Assembly: GCA_913774355.1 (NCBI GenBank)
Contig: CAJYGB010000038.1
Location: 124,001-188,000 of the forward strand
DNA: 64,000 nt
Origin: an uncultured Chryseobacterium sp.
Lineage (GTDB): Bacteria > Bacteroidota > Bacteroidia > Flavobacteriales > Weeksellaceae
Reading direction: 5' to 3'
This document shows, in pieces, positions 1 through 8,096 of the stretch. Below the pieces are notes generated by a model. It worked only from the letters and a program-made list of their open reading frames with translations, was not told where the DNA came from and made no database searches. Within the stretch, counting starts at the first letter, position 1. Each line of letters opens with the position of its first letter. A program made the translations under genes and the position numbers.

Positions 1-1577
1 ATGCGCCGGAGCTCAGTGACAGCAGAATCTAGCTGGTCTACAGTTTTCCTGAAGCGTTTATTTTCCTCTATTTCAGATTGATCTTCAGCCCATGAAGAAA
101 GGCTGATCTTTACGCCGGCGAGCATTCCGCCCAATCCGTCATGCAGGTCACGGGCTACGCGTTCACGTTCACGCTCTTCTCCATCCAGCATGGCTTTGGT
201 AACTTTCAGCTGCTGTTTTCTTTCCAATTCCTCGAGCTGCTGCCGGTAATTGATTTCTTTCTGTTCGGCAAGTTTTCGCTTGCTGCGGGCATTGACAATG
301 GCAAAACCGAGTATGGCAAACAGCAGGAGACATCCGATGGCCAAAATCCCGCTGTACAGCCGTTCGTTTTTCGAATTCAGCGCGGCCTGGCGGTTCTGCG
401 ACTGAAGGTTCGCAATTTTCCGTCTGTTCTCCGCCGTACGGTATCTGGTTTCAAGCTCATTGATCTTCAACCGGCTTTCACCGGAATTGATACTGTCGTT
501 TAATTTTTTCTGCACATCCAGCCAGGAATAAGCGGACCGGTAATCTTTCAGGGCGGCATTTGTTTTGGCAAGTTCACCGTAGATCATGGCTTTATCGATA
601 GAATTACGCATCAGTGTCCGATCTTTAACGATATCCATGAGGATATGACGTGCATTCTGAAAATCTTTCTGACGGCTGTAAATATCATATTTCCGGAACA
701 ATAGCTGCTGAACCATCTGTTCCTGATGGTACTTTTCTGCCATGACAATTCCCATACCTGCACTTACCAAAGCTTTATCCAAAGCATTAACCGTTGTATA
801 ATATAAAGTTTCATTATAATAATAAAGGGTATTGTTCACCGAATCCGGATATGGTTCCAACAGTTTTTTTGCCTTGTGAAGCAGGTACAGCGCTTTTTCG
901 CTCTGCTCTGTATAACAGCAGACACTTACCCCGTTTAGATAAGCAAATAACATGGCACTCGACTTCGGAGCTGCCTTTTCAAGAATGGAGACCGCTTTCC
1001 GATTATACATCAGGGATTTGGAAAACTGGGCATTATTCATGAGTATAGTCGCAAGCTGGGTATAATAATGACCGACCATTACGGGATTACGGGCACGCTC
1101 TGCATACGGAATGGCTTTTTCCAGCGTGATTTTGGTAATGAAGTCATATCCTTTCGCATCTTTATTCATCAGTGCGTAATTGTACCATGCAGCGGCCAGC
1201 TTTTCATAAGCTCTTTTATCACGGAAAGGAGTCAGTTTACGTATTGCCTCCTTAAACGCTGCCGAGGCTTTTCCCGGATCTGAATTAAAATAGTACTGCC
1301 CTTCATAAAAAGGAATCACCGCCTGTTCATAAGAGGATCTTCCGGCCAGCTTTTTTCCTGCAGCCAGATGGATTTTGCTTTTAAGGGCATCTTTAAATTT
1401 CCAGTAATCCACCAGCGTAAAATGTGCTTCAGCTTTTACGGTATCAGCGGCCCGATCCGACAATAAAACCTGTTCCAGGCTGTCGACATATCTTTTTTCA
1501 TCCAGCGGAATCTGCTGCTGCGCAGACAACCCAAAAGGCAAGCAAAGGCAGATCAGAAGCCGATAATAATTTATCAT
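1..1577 (-). CDS. TPR-containing sensor histidine kinase (HPK7/HisKA_3 type), 3' end outside window
   Basis: Read on the minus strand from the ATG at 1577. The product begins with a signal peptide (hydrophobic stretch ending LSAQQ) and continues as roughly 380 residues of helical repeats of TPR character. A transmembrane helix follows near residues 407-427, then a charged coiled coil, then the dimerisation/phosphoacceptor motif RDLHDGLGGMLAG with the histidine near residue 479. That motif is typical of HisKA_3 kinases, which normally pair with LuxR/NarL-type response regulators. The HATPase domain should lie beyond the left edge, so the gene is partial. In this family the periplasmic TPR part is the sensory region; the stimulus cannot be read from sequence. 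No response regulator is visible on this side. Confidence 0.88.
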   Translation of the reverse strand, partial: MINYYRLLICLCLPFGLSAQQQIPLDEKRYVDSLEQVLLSDRAADTVKAEAHFTLVDYWKFKDALKSKIHLAAGKKLAGRSSYEQAVIPFYEGQYYFNSDPGKASAAFKEAIRKLTPFRDKRAYEKLAAAWYNYALMNKDAKGYDFITKITLEKAIPYAERARNPVMVGHYYTQLATILMNNAQFSKSLMYNRKAVSILEKAAPKSSAMLFAYLNGVSVCCYTEQSEKALYLLHKAKKLLEPYPDSVNNTLYYYNETLYYTTVNALDKALVSAGMGIVMAEKYHQEQMVQQLLFRKYDIYSRQKDFQNARHILMDIVKDRTLMRNSIDKAMIYGELAKTNAALKDYRSAYSWLDVQKKLNDSINSGESRLKINELETRYRTAENRRKIANLQSQNRQAALNSKNERLYSGILAIGCLLLFAILGFAIVNARSKRKLAEQKEINYRQQLEELERKQQLKVTKAMLDGEERERERVARDLHDGLGGMLAGVKISLSSWAEDQSEIEENKRFRKTVDQLDSAVTELRR

Positions 1578-1967
1578 TCTTTTTTTAGTACTTCTCAGCA
1601 TGTGAGCATGTTTATATTTAAGAGTAATTCCTGAGCAGATGAAGATCATAATTTTGCTCATCAATTTACATCTGGTAATAGGTTAAACGCTTAAAGTTCA
1701 TTTTAAATTTTACTTTGACTTTATTTATTTACATTTTTCTTTTACTTCATTCAAATCCTGTTGGCATTTTATACCGGGATTACCGTTCATTACTGGTTTT
1801 ATCTACAATGTAAAGATGCAGCAAAAATTATTATTATCCCTCATTTTCATGGTTTTCGGCTAAAAACTACTCAAAAACCAGTAGAAAAAAATTACATATA
1901 AACGGGTATTTTATGTCGTTTTTCAACCGCTTAATTTTGTGTAAACCTAATCCAAATACGCAAAAGT
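1578..1967. other. Intergenic region between divergent genes
   Basis: About 390 AT-rich bases separate the kinase (minus) from the lipoprotein gene (plus). I see no ORF with coding character and no RNA gene. A -7 element for the plus-strand gene is listed separately; no equally clear one was found for the kinase. Confidence 0.6.
1932..1939 (+). promoter_or_regulatory. Candidate -7 promoter element (TAATTTTG)
   Basis: Matches the Bacteroidota sigma-factor -7 consensus TAnnTTTG, 28 bases before the lipoprotein ATG. No convincing -33 TTG at the right spacing. Confidence 0.4.
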
Positions 1968-2519
1968 ATGAATGTATTTTTTTTAACCGGCAGGGTATCC
2001 AGAATCTTTTTCCTGCTGATCTTATTATGCATGGGATTATCTTCCTGTTCAAATAATGACGAAGTTTCGGATCATTCCGAGGACTATTATTTCAGAGCCT
2101 CTTTAGACAACAGAAAGGTAGATTTTCATTCCGTAATATTTCAGGGTGGCGGAAATGATAACCGCTGGGAGCATATCGTTATCGGAGGGAATGAAAAATC
2201 TTCTCCTACCGATGGCAGCCTTCCTTCACCTTCGCTCGATTTCGAAATATGGAAACAGGGCGGTGATATCAAAGCGGGTACATATGCCACTCCGGAAGAA
2301 CAGGGAATGATTGCACGCTACGCCGTACAAACCAATAACGGAACCTTACTCTACAATACCTCCACCGCTAATGATGTTTTTACGGTTCATATAGAAGCAA
2401 TCAGTAAAGACGGCATTAAAGGAACTTTTTCAGGAAAAGTAAGATCCATGGAAGGCAATGTGATCAATATTACAGAAGGATCTTTCAATCTTCCCTATGA
2501 TAAAATGATCAATCCTTAA
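1968..2519 (+). CDS. Small lipoprotein of unknown function
   Basis: 183 residues. The N-terminus is a lipoprotein signal: basic start, hydrophobic core, then the lipobox LSSC at about residues 24-27, followed by SNNDE. Acidic residues right after the cysteine are common in Bacteroidota lipoproteins and can favour surface export, but that is inference. The mature part is mostly beta-type sequence with GTFSGKV and a late NITEGSFNLPY motif, as in small extracellular beta-sandwich proteins. No family could be named. It lies 15 bases before the next gene, so the two are probably co-transcribed. Confidence 0.75.
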   Translation: MNVFFLTGRVSRIFFLLILLCMGLSSCSNNDEVSDHSEDYYFRASLDNRKVDFHSVIFQGGGNDNRWEHIVIGGNEKSSPTDGSLPSPSLDFEIWKQGGDIKAGTYATPEEQGMIARYAVQTNNGTLLYNTSTANDVFTVHIEAISKDGIKGTFSGKVRSMEGNVINITEGSFNLPYDKMINP

Positions 2520-2534
2520 TAAAAACACCATCAC

Positions 2535-3152
2535 ATGAAAAAGATATTTTTAATCCTGCTCACCGCCGCAGGTACCGCCGCTCCACTGGCTGCGCAATAT
2601 AAAGAACCGGAGAAAAAAGATAAGAAAGAGGTTTTTTATCCTCAAGCCGTTTTCGATTCCCTTGAAGCTAAGAAAATGCTGGCCAGGGGCAAATCCACTA
2701 TAAAAGGAATAGCATTTACGAAAACCCGAAACAATATGGGCATCAAGGCGGGAAACCGCATTTACGCCAATCAGATCAAAGTGGTACTGCTTCCGGTAAC
2801 GCCTTATTTTAATGCATGGTACCAACTACGAAAGGAAAAAGAGAATGCAAGGAAAAGACGGTATGTCTATCTTTCGGACAATGCTTACCGATACCGGCTG
2901 GAAGCGGTTACCAACAGCGACGGAGAGTTTACTTTTCCGGAAATGAAACCGGGAAAATATTTTCTGCAGGGTTTCCTTCCCTACACCAAAAACGGCTACT
3001 ACCATGAATACACCGGTGCAGGATACAACAGCTACGGAGGCCGTACCAATTATTACGAGCTCAAACAGTATGCTGTTAACCATGAAGACCGGATTGAAGA
3101 GTTTGTTGAAGTAAAAGCAGACGGAGAAGTCGTAAAAGTACGGCTGCATTAA
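2535..3152 (+). CDS. Secreted protein with carboxypeptidase-regulatory-like fold
   Basis: 205 residues with a signal peptide (MKKIFLILLTAAGTAAPLAAQ). After a lysine-rich linker there is a region with the motif SDGEFTFPEMKPGKYFLQG near residues 127-145. This is the hallmark of the transthyretin-like carboxypeptidase-regulatory/Cna-B-like fold found in exported Bacteroidota proteins. The C-terminal third is rich in Tyr and Gly. No catalytic residues are evident, so a structural or binding role at the cell envelope is most likely. Probably an operon with the upstream lipoprotein. Confidence 0.7.
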   Translation: MKKIFLILLTAAGTAAPLAAQYKEPEKKDKKEVFYPQAVFDSLEAKKMLARGKSTIKGIAFTKTRNNMGIKAGNRIYANQIKVVLLPVTPYFNAWYQLRKEKENARKRRYVYLSDNAYRYRLEAVTNSDGEFTFPEMKPGKYFLQGFLPYTKNGYYHEYTGAGYNSYGGRTNYYELKQYAVNHEDRIEEFVEVKADGEVVKVRLH

Positions 3153-3314
3153 AAGTTGTCTATCATTTCTTTCTCAATATTTTTTTTGCCGGTTGCGCAG
3201 ATCTTACAGTCTGGATACCAACTGAAATCTGCGTAACAGGCAAACCTATCCATTCCACCAAACCATCACTACATATATTTTAGTTACACCTCCAACACCA
3301 AATCACATTTATTT

Positions 3315-4097
3315 ATGCTACATCCGAAGTTTCAGATCCGTATCCTGTGTTTACCGCTTATACTTTTACCACTGCAATCCCAGGCACAGCTGAAAGAATT
3401 GTGGAATAAAGCAAAGGAAAAAACAGAGAAAACCGTTGATCAGCTGATTACCAAAAAGAACAGCCAACGCGTTGAAGAAATCCGGGTCTCCGAAAATTTC
3501 ATTACGGGAAATATTCCGGTTTTTTCAGAAGATTTTTCGGCTTACAAAGCGGGCTCCTCCATTTCTTCGATAAAGAGCAACGGACTGGCCGCCGTAAGCA
3601 TACTGAAAGGATATCCGGGAAAATGGATGCCGCTTGAAGATAAAGCGACATATAAACTTTCAAAAGCCTTATCTTATCCTGATCATTTTACGGTAACGTT
3701 TGACCTGCTTGCAACAGGGGATCAGATAAAAGATATTGCCCCGCTGTCTTTTGGCTTTGCGCCGGACAACAGCACGAAGGAATACATGGGTATTTCCGGC
3801 ACCTACGTAGAGCTGCAGTATTATGACAGCAATATGGTGAATACCGGAAGCAAAAATCCTGAAAAATATGCCAATCATACGTTTGATCTTGAACCCTATC
3901 TCAATAAAATCCTGCATATAAGTCTTGAAGTAGAAGGAGAAAGGATGACGGTTTACCTCGGCAACCGGAAATTAGCGGACGGAATATTCTTTGCTCCTTC
4001 GGCAGCTAAAAATTTTTACCTGTCTGCTCCCTGGGAATACCATAACGGTGCAAAGGTATTTCTGGGAAATATTAAGATCTCAGGTTTCGGTAAGTAA
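3315..4097 (+). CDS. Secreted protein, probable LamG/concanavalin-like fold
   Basis: 260 residues. A signal peptide ends near QSQAQ. A short amphipathic helix (LKELWNKAKEKTEKTVDQL) follows, of a kind seen at the N-terminus of some flavobacterial OmpA-family proteins, although there is no OmpA domain here. Residues 60-255 read as a jelly-roll/laminin-G-like domain: EDFSAY near the start, then FTVTFDLL, VELQYYD, ILHISLEVEGERMTVYLGNRKL and a C-terminal strand FLGNIKISGFGK. This pattern fits a carbohydrate- or ligand-binding sandwich. Function unknown. The 160 bases upstream show no good promoter match. Confidence 0.65.
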   Translation: MLHPKFQIRILCLPLILLPLQSQAQLKELWNKAKEKTEKTVDQLITKKNSQRVEEIRVSENFITGNIPVFSEDFSAYKAGSSISSIKSNGLAAVSILKGYPGKWMPLEDKATYKLSKALSYPDHFTVTFDLLATGDQIKDIAPLSFGFAPDNSTKEYMGISGTYVELQYYDSNMVNTGSKNPEKYANHTFDLEPYLNKILHISLEVEGERMTVYLGNRKLADGIFFAPSAAKNFYLSAPWEYHNGAKVFLGNIKISGFGK

Positions 4098-4372
4098 ATT
4101 CCAGACGATTTGTCTATACTCTGAAAAGGACAAAATAATGAAAGTCATGAAACGAGTCCGTTTTCGCCCTGCTTGTGCTGATTATATCTCAAGAAATCTC
4201 AGGCATTCCTTTTTCTTAATATAATGGTAATGAATCAGGTAAAGCCGTTAAAATAATACTGTGAAAATATTATCTAAAATTTACCCTAAAATTATTTTTA
4301 TAATTCAAAAAAACATTATACATTTGCAACCACAAAAAACAAGGTAATCTTCCTTGTTTCGATGACCTCAAT

Positions 4373-4447
4373 CGGGGCGTAGCGTAGTCCGGTCATCGCG
4401 CCTGGTTTGGGACCAGGAGGTCGCAGGTTCGAATCCTGCCGCCCCGA
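4373..4447 (+). tRNA. tRNA-Pro (anticodon UGG)
   Basis: The acceptor stem CGGGGCG pairs perfectly with CGCCCCG. The anticodon arm CCTGG/TTTGGGA/CCAGG places TGG at positions 34-36, and the T-arm is GCAGG-TTCGAAT-CCTGC. No CCA is encoded. Confidence 0.97.
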
Positions 4448-4463
4448 CTTCAAAAACACTTTA

Positions 4464-4537
4464 GGGTGCGTAGCTCAGCTGGATAGAGCATCTGCCTTCT
4501 AAGCAGACGGTCAAAGGTTCGAATCCTTTCGCGCTCA
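4464..4537 (+). tRNA. tRNA-Arg (anticodon UCU)
   Basis: The acceptor stem GGGTGCG pairs with CGCGCTC, with two G-U pairs. The D-arm contains GCTCAGCTGGATAGAGC. The anticodon arm TCTGC/CTTCTAA/GCAGA gives TCT, and the T-arm is AAAGG-TTCGAAT-CCTTT. It lies 16 bases after tRNA-Pro, so the two are probably one transcript. Confidence 0.97.
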
Positions 4538-4540
4538 CAA

Positions 4541-4571
4541 AACCTTGCAACTTTGTTGTGAGGTTTTTTTT
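4541..4571 (+). terminator. Rho-independent terminator of the tRNA operon
   Basis: A stem AACCTTGCAAC / GTTGTGAGGTT with a three-base loop and one mismatch is followed by a run of eight T. Confidence 0.85.
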
Positions 4572-4578
4572 ATTGTAG

Positions 4579-4653
4579 GCAGAATGATTCAGCTGGATAG
4601 AGCATCGCGATTTCAACCGGAACGTTTAAAAATTCGAAATCGGAGATTCTGTG
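4579..4653 (+). pseudogene. Decayed tRNA
   Basis: A tRNA-like remnant just past the terminator. GCAGAAT at the left can pair with ATTCTGT at the right as a 7-bp acceptor stem with one G-U pair. The D-arm segment TTCAGCTGGATAGAGCA is nearly identical to that of the neighbouring tRNA-Arg, and a T-loop-like TTCGAAA is present. The anticodon stem and T stem no longer pair and the D stem has lost a pair. Placed by the arms, the anticodon loop would read TTC. It is probably a duplicated tRNA that has decayed rather than a working gene. Confidence 0.5.
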
Positions 4654-4775
4654 AAATCAAAGCAACTTCTGTTTCGAAATTCTCATTTTTTAATGGTTTT
4701 AAAATATCCGGTTTTTAGAATCAGTATAAAGACAGGACCAGTTTTTAAATCAATAAATTCAGTAGATAATAAACG

Positions 4776-4798
4776 TAACGGGCCTTTGAAACCCGTTA
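4776..4798. repeat. Hairpin of the GAAACC..AGGTTTG family
   Basis: TAACGGG pairs with CCCGTTA across a nine-base loop. The right flank GAAACCCGTTAGGTTTG resembles the elements at 36980 and 44067. It could also act as a weak terminator for the minus-strand gene at 4845. Confidence 0.5.
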
Positions 4799-4844
4799 GG
4801 TTTGTGGACGTCAATCTATATTTTTTTACTGATATTTTATATAT

Positions 4845-5192
4845 TTATCGACTCTGCAGCAATTCCGCTTCAATAAATTGCAAAGCATCTTCATATTCGT
4901 TATCGGACCAATAACCAATTTCAATCTGTTTGTTTTCATTCCATAATATTATTTTTTCACATAACGGATCAAGCTGAATACAAAATGAACTTTGACCATT
5001 ATAGTATACGGCATAACTGTCTTCTGTCTGGATATTTATCCGTTGGTAATACTGAAAATCTTTGAAAACATCAGGCAACCGTTGTTCGATCTGTCTGTAA
5101 AGGTCTTTCCCGAAACCTGAATAACGCCTGTCAACTGCTTCAGGATTTTCAGGAACAAAATCTTCCATTATTCCAAGCATAGAATTTTTCAT
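4845..5192 (-). CDS. Hypothetical protein
   Basis: 115 residues, soluble and acidic, no signal peptide or membrane helix. Read from the ATG at 5192. Late residues read FCIQLDPLCEKIILWNENKQIEIGYWSDNEYEDALQFIE in several short strands and one helix, giving a compact alpha/beta protein. The size, acidity and Trp/Tyr content resemble the small immunity-like proteins common in this phylum, but there is no recognised family match. It is the last gene of a minus-strand group, 43 bases from the acetyltransferase stop. Confidence 0.6.
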   Translation of the reverse strand: MKNSMLGIMEDFVPENPEAVDRRYSGFGKDLYRQIEQRLPDVFKDFQYYQRINIQTEDSYAVYYNGQSSFCIQLDPLCEKIILWNENKQIEIGYWSDNEYEDALQFIEAELLQSR

Positions 5193-5235
5193 ATTTATGA
5201 CTTCGTTTTTCTTAATCCGGGCAAAAGATCAGTTC

Positions 5236-5796
5236 TTACATCATGTTTAATTTGGCATACATTTCCAGGCTGATGAATTTGCCGTCTTTCAGTTCACAGT
5301 CTCTCATGATGCCTTCTAGCTCAAAACCCAGGCGGGCCATTATTTTCTTGCTGTTGTTGTTTTCCGTTTCTACGACGGCTTCGATCCGATGGAGCGACAT
5401 TTCCCGGAAGGCATAGTCACAGGCAGCCTTTCCGGCCTCTACGATGATTCCAGCACCCCAATATTCAGGCAGCAGCCAGTAGCCCATTTCGATTTTCCTG
5501 TGCTCTTTGCTCCGGTTATTGAATCCGAGCCCGCCTAGAAAAGTTTGATCATATTTATTGCAGACCGCCCACCAGATTCCTTTTTCTTCTTTTTCGATCA
5601 AGGCAAACCAGTCCATCTGTTCCTGGGTAGCTTCCAGGCTTTCATAGCTTACCCCGTAATGTCTGATAACCTCCGGATGTGACAGTCCTCTGTATACGGA
5701 TTCAATATCATCCTGTTGAAATCTCCGCAGCAGTAGTCTTTCGGTAGTTAAAACCGGGAAAAGATCTACATGGCCTTGGTTCATATTGTTTTTCAT
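5236..5796 (-). CDS. GNAT-family N-acetyltransferase (RimJ/RimL type)
   Basis: 186 residues covering one GNAT domain. It begins with TTERLLLRRFQQDDIESVY, the usual opening of RimJ/RimL-like acetyltransferases. The acetyl-CoA loop region reads YWGAGIIVEAGKAACDYAF, and the C-terminal part has HRIEAVVETENNNSKKIMARLGF. These enzymes move an acetyl group from acetyl-CoA to an amine, often a protein N-terminus or small molecule. The substrate here is unknown. The acetyl-CoA loop is slightly atypical (WGAGI in place of the common RGxGxG/A), which is normal in this subgroup. Neighbours give no clear context. Confidence 0.85.
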   Translation of the reverse strand: MKNNMNQGHVDLFPVLTTERLLLRRFQQDDIESVYRGLSHPEVIRHYGVSYESLEATQEQMDWFALIEKEEKGIWWAVCNKYDQTFLGGLGFNNRSKEHRKIEMGYWLLPEYWGAGIIVEAGKAACDYAFREMSLHRIEAVVETENNNSKKIMARLGFELEGIMRDCELKDGKFISLEMYAKLNMM

Positions 5797-5820
5797 TAGT
5801 CTGTTTTCAAATTAACAGGT

Positions 5821-6660
5821 TTATTTCAGCCGGTAAACCGTACCGTCCCAAAGGTAAGTTTTTGAAGCTTTTTTCTTTTTCTCGCGGTCTTTTTCATCTT
5901 TTTCCATTTCCTCCATTTTAAAGATGAACGCATTGGGAATTCCGCCTTTATCGTTAGGAAAAACAAATTCTTCGTGATGGTAGTATACATCCGCATCACC
6001 TACGCCCATCAGCTGAGGCAGGGCAACGAGTTTTTTACCGGTACATAAAATATACTGATCATACCCGGGGATTCCGCAGGCTTCTCCTGAGATAGCAGCC
6101 TTTAAGGTAAATTCCACATTTTTGAGTTTGTGGTTGCTTTCCACCGTAAAAGTTCCGTAGCTCAGACTTTCTCCTGAGCCCGTTTCAAAGGAAACTTCAT
6201 CGATCAGGGTATTGCCTTCCATCATCTTGACTGCAGCGATGTTTTGCTGAATGGTCTCAGCAGAAAACTGCGGATCTTTTTGGGAAATGGTCTTTGTAAG
6301 ACCCAGCAGGAAGTCATAGCCGTTTTTACTCAGGTAACCTGTACAGAGGTTCCCACCCCAGATATAACCTTCGGAATTCCGGCCGTTTTTATCGTAAGAA
6401 ATTTTGTACCAGCTGGCCACCCTCTCGCCCAGCTTCAAGACCTTTTCTTCTTTTTTTAGGATCAAAACCTGTTGATTGGGCTGCAGAGAATCCAGGATCT
6501 GTGCATTTACTTCAGGAGCCTGCCGGATCCTTGCACCGGCGGTAAATATTTTCTGCGGTTTATTTTGATCGAAATTAAAAATTCCGTCGGCATACATTTC
6601 TTCCTGCGCAAACACGAAATGAACGGTAAGCAGAAATAAAGCGGTAAAAAAGGTTTTCAT
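5821..6660 (-). CDS. Secreted bacterial SH3-domain protein
   Basis: 279 residues with a signal peptide (FTALFLLTVHFVFAQE). Residues 40-110 form a bacterial SH3 domain: AGARIRQAPEVNAQILDSL, then VASWYKISYDKNGRNSEGYIWGGNL, where the final Gly-Tyr-Ile-Trp-Gly is characteristic. The rest is a predicted beta-rich domain with an odd, very charged segment near residues 250-267 (MEKDEKDREKKKKASK) before the last strand. Such SH3 domains usually bind cell-wall or envelope ligands. It is 22 bases downstream of prmA on the same strand and may share its transcript. Confidence 0.75.
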   Translation of the reverse strand: MKTFFTALFLLTVHFVFAQEEMYADGIFNFDQNKPQKIFTAGARIRQAPEVNAQILDSLQPNQQVLILKKEEKVLKLGERVASWYKISYDKNGRNSEGYIWGGNLCTGYLSKNGYDFLLGLTKTISQKDPQFSAETIQQNIAAVKMMEGNTLIDEVSFETGSGESLSYGTFTVESNHKLKNVEFTLKAAISGEACGIPGYDQYILCTGKKLVALPQLMGVGDADVYYHHEEFVFPNDKGGIPNAFIFKMEEMEKDEKDREKKKKASKTYLWDGTVYRLK

Positions 6661-6682
6661 ATTAATATTTTGTTGGTGGTGT

Positions 6683-7510
6683 TTATTTTTCGAGAAGCAG
6701 GCTCACCCACTCTTCCCGCTGCAGTTTTCTGGTAAACTCAAGCCCGTTTTCTTTACAGACTTCAAGAATATCGTCCACATCAAAAAAACACAGTCCGGAA
6801 AGCAAAAGTTTCCCTCCGTCGTTCAGTACGGTCATATAGGTCGGAATATCTGAGATCAGGATATTTCGGTTGATATTGGCCAGAATGATATCGTAATGTT
6901 CCTTTCCTAAGTTTTCAGCGGTTCCTAATTCGATGTCCAGCTCTACGTTGTTCCGGGCAGCATTCTCTTTTGAATTTTCTACGGACCATTCGTCGATGTC
7001 GATGGCTTTCGTTTCTCCGGCTCCGTTCTGCTTGGCGTAAATGGCCAGCACGGAAGTTCCGCACCCCATATCCAGCACTTTTTTATCCTGGAAATCAATA
7101 TCCATCATCTGCTGGATCATCAGGTGGGTGGTTGGGTGGTGCCCCGTTCCGAATGACATTTTCGGCTGGATCACAATTTCATGCATTCCCGGAACCGACT
7201 CGTGGAATTCAGCACGGATCAGCACTTTATCGTCGATATTGATCGGCTCGAAGTTCTTTTCCCACTCTTCATTCCAGTTGATGTTGGGCATTTCTTTGAA
7301 GGTATATTCGATTTTTACTTCTTCGTTTTCAAAAAGCGGCAAGGCCTTCAGTTCTTCTTCATTAAAAAGGTCTTTCTGGATATATCCTAAAATTCCCTCC
7401 AGCTCTTCAGTGAAACTGTCGAAACCGATTTGGATCAGTTCGGCCATCAATATTTCGTTCCACGGCTGAAGCGGTGTAATTCTGAAATCGAATTCTAAAT
7501 AATTTTGCAT
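6683..7510 (-). CDS. prmA: Ribosomal protein L11 methyltransferase PrmA
   Basis: 275 residues from the ATG at 7510. An in-frame TTG six codons upstream exists, but flavobacterial PrmA proteins usually begin MQNYLEF, so the ATG is preferred. The N-terminal third is the L11-recognition domain. The SAM-binding motif VLDMGCGTSVLAIYAKQNGA lies near residue 145, preceded by MSFGTGHHPTTHLM, a strongly conserved PrmA segment. LANINRNIL follows near residue 208 at the catalytic motif IV position. The enzyme methylates ribosomal protein L11 in the cytoplasm. Length and motif order are normal for the family. Confidence 0.95.
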   Translation of the reverse strand: MQNYLEFDFRITPLQPWNEILMAELIQIGFDSFTEELEGILGYIQKDLFNEEELKALPLFENEEVKIEYTFKEMPNINWNEEWEKNFEPINIDDKVLIRAEFHESVPGMHEIVIQPKMSFGTGHHPTTHLMIQQMMDIDFQDKKVLDMGCGTSVLAIYAKQNGAGETKAIDIDEWSVENSKENAARNNVELDIELGTAENLGKEHYDIILANINRNILISDIPTYMTVLNDGGKLLLSGLCFFDVDDILEVCKENGLEFTRKLQREEWVSLLLEK

Positions 7511-7686
7511 GTGAATAATTTGCTGCAAAAATAAATATTTAAAAATTGAATTTTTAAGATTACGGGTTTAAATTGCAGATTGACGTTTTTGAAGGTCTGT
7601 AGAAACGAAGTAAGCCGGAGAAGAACTTTAACACATAAGACACATGAGATTGAAGAGATTCTTATTGCGCATACTTTAGAGCACAT

Positions 7687-7719
7687 TAGATTAAAAAAAT
7701 CAGAGATTTTTTTAATCTA
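7687..7719. repeat. Perfect 15-bp hairpin
   Basis: TAGATTAAAAAAATC and its exact reverse complement are separated by AGA. It can terminate in either direction, or it may be a remnant of a small palindromic element. Confidence 0.8.
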
Positions 7720-8009
7720 TACAATTGCTCGGTGGCTGAGCGGAGTCTAAGCCACGCCTCATTTATGCAGATCTGTTTAAAATGAACGGAAATTTAACCA
7801 CAAAAGAGGCAAAAGACATTTATACTTGTATAAAGAAGATGAATGATTCATGCTGAAGAAAGCGCACAAAAGTTTTAAAAAATCTTTGATTTTTTCTGCT
7901 GACATGATGAACAGTTGAAGTATTTAAACCTTTGATTTAGTTCATTATAACACATCCAACACACACAAAAATCCGTGAAAATCTGTGTCCATCTGTAGTT
8001 ACATTTAAC

Positions 8010-8032
8010 AAAAAAAACGGGCCGGAGCCCGC
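8010..8032 (-). terminator. Terminator of the SDR gene
   Basis: On the minus strand a CGGGC/GCCCG stem with a four-base loop is followed by eight T. Confidence 0.8.
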
Positions 8033-8096
8033 TTCAGATATGCAATCAGGTTCTTAAGATAAAACTTTGAACCTGAAACTTTGAACTTTAAACCGA

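Larger units (their letters stand above)
7511..8096. other. Gene-free region with dispersed repeats
   Basis: 585 bases without a credible ORF. It holds a perfect 15-bp hairpin (listed separately), a GTGGCT...AGCCAC inverted repeat at 7732-7755, and a stretch at 7968-7995 (ATCCGTGAAAATCTGTG) that recurs in inverted form near 50277. It ends with the SDR gene terminator. Confidence 0.6.

Noticed and set aside
4651..4914. 87-codon plus-strand frame after the decayed tRNA
   Set aside because: Basic, low-complexity translation that overlaps a hairpin and runs into the end of the minus-strand gene at 4845.
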